Origin: Rivibacter sp049446155
GTDB lineage: Bacteria > Pseudomonadota > Gammaproteobacteria > Burkholderiales > Burkholderiaceae_C
NCBI RefSeq assembly: GCF_049446155.1
Contig: NZ_JBMSEE010000009.1
Span: 124,001 to 188,000, forward strand
Direction: 5' to 3'
Length of the DNA: 64,000 nucleotides
In this document: positions 58,728 through 64,000 of the stretch, piece by piece
Layout: every line of letters starts with the position of its first letter
Numbering within the stretch: position 1 is the first letter of the stretch
Made by a program: the position numbers and the translations under genes
The notes under the pieces: generated by a model
The model's input: the letters and a program-made list of their open reading frames with translations, nothing else
Databases searched by the model: none
What the model was told of the DNA's origin: nothing

Positions 58728-59156
58728 TTACCCCCTGGGCGGCGGCTCGGTGATGAAGGCGACCTTGACGATGCCCGCGCGCTGGCAGGCATAGATCACC
58801 CGACCCACCGAGTCGTATTGCGCGGCCAGGTCGCCGCGGATGTGCACCTCGGGCTGCGGGTTCTTGGTGGCCACCACCTTGAGCCGGTCCACCAGCGCTT
58901 GCGTGTTGGGCATCTTCAGGTCGTTCCAGTAGATGCCGCCCTTGGTGTCCACCGAGATGACGATGTTCTCGGGCTTGCTCTCGCGCACCTCGATCGTCTC
59001 TTTGGGCAGCTGCACCTGGATCGACGTGTTCACCACGGGGATGGTGATCAGGAAGATGATCAACAGCACCAGCATCACGTCGACCAGCGGCGTGGTGTTG
59101 ATGGCCGAGACCACCTGGTCTTCGTCCCCGTCGGCGCTTCCGACGTTCATGGCCAT
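58728..59156 (-). CDS. exbD: ExbD-type biopolymer transport protein (first copy)
   Basis: A 142-residue ExbD-family protein. SAINTTPLVDVMLVLLIIFL contains the proton-carrying Asp in the membrane helix; the periplasmic part includes PEVHIRGDLAAQYDSVGRV. The start MAMNVGSADGDEDQVV is preceded by AGGAGG. It follows exbB by 37 bases. Confidence 0.94.
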   Translation of the reverse strand: MAMNVGSADGDEDQVVSAINTTPLVDVMLVLLIIFLITIPVVNTSIQVQLPKETIEVRESKPENIVISVDTKGGIYWNDLKMPNTQALVDRLKVVATKNPQPEVHIRGDLAAQYDSVGRVIYACQRAGIVKVAFITEPPPRG

Positions 59157-59193
59157 GACGGCCTCCTTCCTCTATGCGTTACGAGGAAGGGCC

Positions 59194-60039
59194 TCAGGCC
59201 TTCTTGGCCACGGTGCCGGCGCCGGCCAGCAGCACGCTGTGCAGGTCGTTGCCGAAGGCGCGCACGTCGTCCATGCAGGCCTTGTTGCGACGCACCAGCC
59301 AGTTGTAGCCAAGCACCGCGGGCACCGCGACGGCCAGGCCGATGGCGGTCATGATGAGCGCTTCGCCCACCGGACCGGCGACCTTGTCGATCGAGGCCTG
59401 GCCCGCCACGCCGATGGCGGTGAGCGCGTGGTAGATGCCCCAGACGGTGCCGAACAGGCCGACGAACGGAGCCGTGGAGCCCACCGTGGCCAGGAACGCC
59501 AGGCCGTCTTGCAGGCGCGACTGCACGCGGTCCATCGCGCGCTGGATGCCCATCGTGACCCAGGTGTTCAGATCCACGTGCGCGAGCAGGCCGTCGTGCT
59601 TCTTGGTCGCATCAATGCCGTTCTCGGCGATGAAGCGAAACGGGCTGGTCTTGTCGAGCGCGTCGGCGCCTTGGCGGATGGAGCCGGCGTTCCAGAACTT
59701 GGCCGCCGCGGCCTTGGCCTGCGCGCCGATCTTGGCCTGCTCGATGACCTTGACGATGATGATGTACCAGCTGCCCATCGACATGATCACCATGATGATG
59801 AGCACCGCCTTGGCAACCGCGTCGGAGCCCTTCCACAGCGCTTCGAGGCCGTAGGGGTTGTCGACCTTGGCGGCCGCGGGAGCGGGCGCGCTGGCGAGGT
59901 TGGGCGCGGCTGCGACCGGCGCGGCCGCCGGGGCCGAGGCTTCGGGGGCGGCGGGGGTCTGGGCCTGGGCGGCCGGCACAACGGCAGTACCGGCACACAA
60001 GGCCAACGCGAAGGCGGAAATCAACTGCCGAAGCTTCAT
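59194..60039 (-). CDS. exbB: ExbB/TolQ-family proton channel protein with signal peptide
   Basis: A 281-residue ExbB-type protein. Unusually for E. coli-like ExbB it starts with a cleavable signal peptide (MKLRQLISAFALALCAGTAV) and an Ala/Pro-rich periplasmic linker of about 40 residues before the first membrane helix (AVLIIMVIMSMGSWYIIIVK). The MotA/TolQ/ExbB core follows: GLFGTVWGIYHALTAIG and PVGEALIMTAIGLAVAVPAV. The start was chosen at the signal peptide; the frame is open upstream but low-complexity. First gene of the exbB-exbD-exbD-tonB operon. Confidence 0.93.
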   Translation of the reverse strand: MKLRQLISAFALALCAGTAVVPAAQAQTPAAPEASAPAAAPVAAAPNLASAPAPAAAKVDNPYGLEALWKGSDAVAKAVLIIMVIMSMGSWYIIIVKVIEQAKIGAQAKAAAAKFWNAGSIRQGADALDKTSPFRFIAENGIDATKKHDGLLAHVDLNTWVTMGIQRAMDRVQSRLQDGLAFLATVGSTAPFVGLFGTVWGIYHALTAIGVAGQASIDKVAGPVGEALIMTAIGLAVAVPAVLGYNWLVRRNKACMDDVRAFGNDLHSVLLAGAGTVAKKA

Positions 60040-60132
60040 CGGGAACTCCTGAACGAAAGTCAAAAAACGGGGCTGCCCGACACGTCCCGAGGACGCCGGC
60101 ATGGCGCCGGCTCGGCCGGACCGCCAAAGTGA

Positions 60133-60304
60133 TACCAATTTAATTCCAGCCATACCAGCCGGTCAACCGGGACTGCCCGGAGAACCGGTAGGAAGCACCT
60201 CGTCGCGCATGCTGCGGGGCGCTATGCATCATTGGTGCGAGGAAACGCACCAGTCCGATGCGGCGGCTGACTGGCCCTTGCTCAGATGAGCAAGTCACAT
60301 ACCA
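60133..60304 (-). promoter_or_regulatory. control region upstream of exbB with TACCA elements and a palindrome
   Basis: The 293-base ung-exbB gap has no gene. TACCA stands at 60133, 60153 (20 bases apart) and 60300, the complement of the TGGTA elements before the kinase, receptor and second GntR genes. A perfect palindrome CTTGCTCA-GA-TGAGCAAG lies at 60277-60294. This links the TonB operon to the amino-sugar regulon by sequence. A -35/-10 pair is not clear. Confidence 0.5.
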
Positions 60305-60332
60305 GTTTAACGCCAGGCCCGCACCGGGCCGT

Positions 60333-61070
60333 TCACCAGTCGATCGGCGCGTGCCCCTGGTCGACCAGCCAGCGGTTGACCTGGCTGAAATGGCGGCAGC
60401 CGATGAAGGGCTGGGGCGGCCGCCGCGCCGACAAGGGCGAGGGATGGTTGGCGGCGAAGACGGCGTGCCGCGCCGCGTCGATCAGCACGCCCTTCTTCTG
60501 CGCCGGCGCGCCCCACAGCAGGAAGGCTGCCGGCTCGGCACGCGCCGCGACCGCAGCGACCAGCGCATCGGTCAGCACCTCCCAGCCGCGACCGGCGTGG
60601 CTTTGCGGCGCACCGTCCTCGACCGTGAGCGCGGCGTTGAGCAGCAGCACGCCCTGGCGAGCCCAGCCGCTCAGGTCGCCGCCGAACATCGACGGCGCAC
60701 CGACGTCCGCCGCCACCTCGGTGAGGATGTTGCGCAGGCTCGGCGGCAGCTTGAAGCCGGCCGGCACCGAGAACGCGAGCCCTTGCGCCTGGCCGGCCCC
60801 GTGATAGGGATCCTGGCCGAGGATCACCACGCGCACGCGCGACAGCGGCGTGAGCTCGAGGGCGCGGAACACGGTTCGCGGGTACACCGTCGCGCCGGCG
60901 CCCACGCGCTCATCGACGAAGGCGCACAGCGCGCGCCCCGCAGGCGACCGGTGAAACGGCTCGGTGACCGCGCGCCACTCTGCCGGCACGCGCTCGAAGC
61001 TGGCATCGAGCGGCTCGCGCAGCCGGTTGTCGGCCACGCCCTCGGCATCCTCGAACAGCGCGGCCGTCAT
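60333..61070 (-). CDS. ung: uracil-DNA glycosylase, family 1
   Basis: Removes uracil from DNA to start base-excision repair; 245 residues (229 in E. coli). The water-activating motif GQDPYHG has Asp87; the leucine-intercalation/His motif is NHPSPLSA, followed by FIGCRHFSQVN. The gene directly follows trpC (start codon adjacent to the trpC stop), so it is probably co-transcribed with the trp genes although functionally unrelated. Confidence 0.97.
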   Translation of the reverse strand: MTAALFEDAEGVADNRLREPLDASFERVPAEWRAVTEPFHRSPAGRALCAFVDERVGAGATVYPRTVFRALELTPLSRVRVVILGQDPYHGAGQAQGLAFSVPAGFKLPPSLRNILTEVAADVGAPSMFGGDLSGWARQGVLLLNAALTVEDGAPQSHAGRGWEVLTDALVAAVAARAEPAAFLLWGAPAQKKGVLIDAARHAVFAANHPSPLSARRPPQPFIGCRHFSQVNRWLVDQGHAPIDW

Positions 61071-61868
61071 TCAGCCGAACAGCGCCGCCAGTGCGGCACC
61101 CGGATCGTCGGCGCGCATGAAGGCCTCGCCGACCAGGAAGGCATGCACGTTGGCATCGCGCATGCGCTGCACATGGGCGCGCGACAGGATGCCGCTCTCG
61201 GTGACCAGCAGGCGATCGGCGGGCACGTGGTTCAGCAGGCCGAGCGTGGTGTCGAGCGTGACCTCGAAGCTGCGCAGGTTGCGGTTGTTGATGCCCACCA
61301 GCGACGTCCGGAGCTTGAGCGCGCGATCGAGCTCGGCGCCGTCGTGCACCTCGACCAGCACCGACATGCCGTACGACAGGGCCTGCGCCTCGAGTTCGGC
61401 CATCAGCGCGTCGTCGAGGCAGGCGGCGATCAGCAAGATGCAGTCGGCGCCCATCGCGCGCGCCTCGGCGACCTGGTAGGGATCGACCATGAAGTCCTTG
61501 CGCAGCACCGGCAGCGCGCAGGCCGCGCGCGCCTGCTCGAGGTAATGCGCCGAGCCCTGGAAGAAGCGCTCGTCGGTCAGCACCGAGAGGCAGGCCGCGC
61601 CGTGCTTCGCGTAGCTCGCGGCAATGTCGGCCGGCACGAAATGCTCTCGCAGCACGCCCTTGCTCGGGCTGGCCTTCTTGACCTCGGCGATCACTGCGGC
61701 GCGACCCGCGGCGATCCTGGCGCGCAGCGCGGCCTCGAAGCCGCGCAGGTTCGCGCGCAGCTCGGCCGACTCGGCCTCGGCGCGCAGGCTCTCGAAGCTG
61801 CGCCGCGCCTTGGCGGCGGCGATCTCGTCGCGCTTGACGGCGACGATCTTCTGCAGGATGTCGGACAT
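61071..61868 (-). CDS. trpC: indole-3-glycerol-phosphate synthase
   Basis: Closes the indole ring in tryptophan synthesis; 265 residues, the single-function form (in E. coli TrpC is fused to TrpF). The N-terminal MSDILQKIVAVKRDEIAAAK, the barrel strand VIAEVKKASPSKG with the catalytic Lys, FMVDPYQVAEARAMGADCIL (catalytic Lys just before it in VLRKD) and GINNRNLRSFEV identify it. It lies 11 bases after trpD. Confidence 0.98.
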   Translation of the reverse strand: MSDILQKIVAVKRDEIAAAKARRSFESLRAEAESAELRANLRGFEAALRARIAAGRAAVIAEVKKASPSKGVLREHFVPADIAASYAKHGAACLSVLTDERFFQGSAHYLEQARAACALPVLRKDFMVDPYQVAEARAMGADCILLIAACLDDALMAELEAQALSYGMSVLVEVHDGAELDRALKLRTSLVGINNRNLRSFEVTLDTTLGLLNHVPADRLLVTESGILSRAHVQRMRDANVHAFLVGEAFMRADDPGAALAALFG

Positions 61869-61879
61869 GTTCGGCGGCC

Positions 61880-62911
61880 TCAGGTCTTGAGCTTCTGTGT
61901 GACCGCGACGAACTGGCTGAGTTTCGCCAGTGCCTTGCCCGATGCCACCGCCTCGCGCGCGAGCTTGACGCCCTCGGCGATCGAGCCGCAGACATCGGCC
62001 GCGTAGAGGGCGCCGGCCGCGTTGAGCAGCACGATGTCGCGCACCGGGCCGTCTTCATTCGCCAGCGCGCGCTGGATGCAGGCGACCGATTCCTCGCGGT
62101 TGGCGACCTTGAGCACGCGCGTGTCGTAGACCGGCATGCCGAAGTCGCTGGGATGCACGACGTACTCGTTGACCGAGCCGTGCTTCAGCTCGCCGACCAG
62201 GGTCTCGCCCGACAGCGAGATCTCGTCCATGCCGTTCATGCCGTAGACGATCAGCACGTGCTCGGCGCCCAGGCGCTGCAGCACGCGCACCTGGATGCCC
62301 ACCAGATCGGGATGGAACACGCCCATCAGCTGGTTGGGCGCGTTGGCCGGGTTGGTCAGCGGCCCGAGGATGTTGAAGATCGTGCGCACGCCCAGCTCCT
62401 TTCGGATCGGGCCCGCGTGCTTCATCGCCGGGTGGTGGTTGGGCGCGAACATGAAGCCGATGCCGCTCTCGGCGAGGCAGGTCGCGACCTGCTCGGGCGT
62501 GAGCATGATGTGCGCACCCAGGGCCTCGAGCACGTCGGCGCTGCCGGTGGTCGACGAGACGCTGCGCCCGCCGTGCTTGGCCACGCGCGCGCCGGCCGCG
62601 GCGGCGACGAACATCGCGGCGGTCGAGATGTTGAAGGTGTGGGCCGCATCGCCGCCGGTGCCGCACAGGTCGATCAGGTGCGTGCGGTCGGCCACCGCGA
62701 CCGGCGTCGCGAACTCGCGCATCACCTGCGCGGCGGCGGCGATCTCGCCGATGGTCTCCTTCTTGACGCGCAGGCCGGTGACCAGCGCCGCGATCATCAC
62801 CGGCGACATCTCGCCGCTCATGATGCGGCGCATCAGGTGCAGCATCTCGTCGTGGAAGATCTCGCGGTGCTCGATCGTGCGCTGCAGCGCGGCGGTATCG
62901 GTGATCGTCAT
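61880..62911 (-). CDS. trpD: anthranilate phosphoribosyltransferase
   Basis: Joins anthranilate to PRPP; 343 residues. The PRPP-binding signature DLCGTGGDAAHTFNIST and the following VAKHGGRSVSSTTGSADVLEALG loop (quoted in part: KHGGRSVSSTTGSADVLE) are intact, with NPANAPNQLMGVFHPDL further on. In this organism TrpD is separate from the glutaminase TrpG, unlike the E. coli fusion. Between trpG and trpC. Confidence 0.98.
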   Translation of the reverse strand: MTITDTAALQRTIEHREIFHDEMLHLMRRIMSGEMSPVMIAALVTGLRVKKETIGEIAAAAQVMREFATPVAVADRTHLIDLCGTGGDAAHTFNISTAAMFVAAAAGARVAKHGGRSVSSTTGSADVLEALGAHIMLTPEQVATCLAESGIGFMFAPNHHPAMKHAGPIRKELGVRTIFNILGPLTNPANAPNQLMGVFHPDLVGIQVRVLQRLGAEHVLIVYGMNGMDEISLSGETLVGELKHGSVNEYVVHPSDFGMPVYDTRVLKVANREESVACIQRALANEDGPVRDIVLLNAAGALYAADVCGSIAEGVKLAREAVASGKALAKLSQFVAVTQKLKT

Positions 62912-62932
62912 CTCTGGCTCCTGCCGCGCCGT

Positions 62933-63502
<570 letters not shown>

Positions 63503-63516
63503 GGTCGTCTCCCCGT

Positions 63517-64000
63517 TCAGAAGCCTTCTTCGACCAGCTCGGCCGCGCGCAGCACGGCCCTCGCCTTCGCCTCGGTTTCCTTCCATTCCAGCTCGGGCAC
63601 CGAGTCGGCCACGATGCCGGCCGCGGCCTGCACGTAGAGCACGTTGTCCTTGACGATGCCGGTGCGGATCGCGATCGCGACGTCCATGTCGCCGGCAAAG
63701 CTCAGGTAGCCGCAGGCGCCGCCGTAGATGCCGCGCTGCACCGGCTCGAGCTCGTCGATGATCTCCATCGCGCGGATCTTGGGCGCACCGCTCAGGGTGC
63801 CGGCCGGGAACGTGGCCTTGAGCACGCCCAGGCTGTCGACGCCTTCGTTGAGCAGGCCTTCGACGTTGCTCACGATGTGCATCACATGCGAATAGCGTTC
63901 GACCTCGAAGGCCTCGGTCACCTTGACCGAGCCGGTCTGCGCGATGCGGCCGATGTCGTTGCGCGCCAGGTCGATCAGCATCAGGTGCTCGGCGCGCTCC
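63517..64000 (-). CDS. trpE: anthranilate synthase component I (3' part only)
   Basis: The C-terminal 160 or so residues of TrpE, which makes anthranilate from chorismate. The frame stays open to the window end (ERAEHLMLIDLARND), so the N-terminal part lies outside. Chorismate-binding signatures are present: LARNDIGRI, ATFPAGTLSGAPKIRAMEII, YGGACGYLSF and the RTGIVKDN strand with VQAAAGIVADS. First gene seen of trpE-G-D-C-ung. Confidence 0.97.
   Translation of the reverse strand, partial: ERAEHLMLIDLARNDIGRIAQTGSVKVTEAFEVERYSHVMHIVSNVEGLLNEGVDSLGVLKATFPAGTLSGAPKIRAMEIIDELEPVQRGIYGGACGYLSFAGDMDVAIAIRTGIVKDNVLYVQAAAGIVADSVPELEWKETEAKARAVLRAAELVEEGF

Overview
This is a high-GC bacterial chromosome segment with the gene content and order of a betaproteobacterium of the order Burkholderiales. 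The signs are the ribosomal super-operon with tRNA-Tyr/Gly/Thr beside the second tuf gene, the trpE-G-D-C-ung block, and a dispersed GC-rich repeat of a kind I recall from Comamonadaceae/Sphaerotilaceae-type genomes. I infer a Rubrivivax/Roseateles/Leptothrix-like organism but cannot name the species from the sequence alone. I see no insertion sequence, prophage or CRISPR array.

Layout. 1-467: a truncated OmpR-type response regulator. 676-3521: threonine catabolism (SDR-type threonine dehydrogenase plus kbl), divergent from an XRE-cupin regulator with a visible promoter and operator-like palindrome between them. 3535-6537: a small unknown gene, a lipoprotein amidohydrolase and an overlapping TetR regulator, with palindromes upstream. 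6608-8623: initiator tRNA and dsbD. 8719-28796 (all minus): the alpha, spc, S10 and str clusters, ending in tuf, fusA, rpsG and rpsL. A peroxiredoxin gene sits exactly at the S10/spc junction, with the spc promoter in its stop codon. 29052-29480: a lone PIN-domain gene on the plus strand. 29555-43589 (minus): rpoC, rpoB, rplL, rplJ, rplA, rplK, nusG, secE, tRNA-Trp, a second identical tuf, then tRNA-Thr, tRNA-Gly and tRNA-Tyr.

43825-60304 is the accessory and most interesting part: a self-contained amino-sugar (probably chitooligosaccharide or muropeptide-derived GlcNAc) utilisation locus. It encodes a BadF-type sugar kinase, two GntR/UTRA regulators, GlcNAc-6-P deacetylase, a SIS-type GlcN-6-P deaminase, a two-domain GH3 N-acetylglucosaminidase, an AmpG-like permease, a GH16-like secreted protein, a TonB-dependent receptor, a secreted GH18 protein, a NagX/HGSNAT-like membrane acyltransferase, and its own ExbB-ExbD-ExbD-TonB energiser. 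TGGTA/TACCA elements recur in each of its control regions, which suggests one GntR-controlled regulon: outer-membrane uptake, hydrolysis, inner-membrane transport, phosphorylation, deacetylation, then deamination to fructose-6-phosphate.

60333-64000 (minus): ung and trpC, trpD, trpG and the 3' part of trpE, cut by the window end.

The core regions are ordinary but contain several leader hairpins and promoters at places where ribosomal-protein autoregulation is known in other bacteria. Those are reported as candidates.
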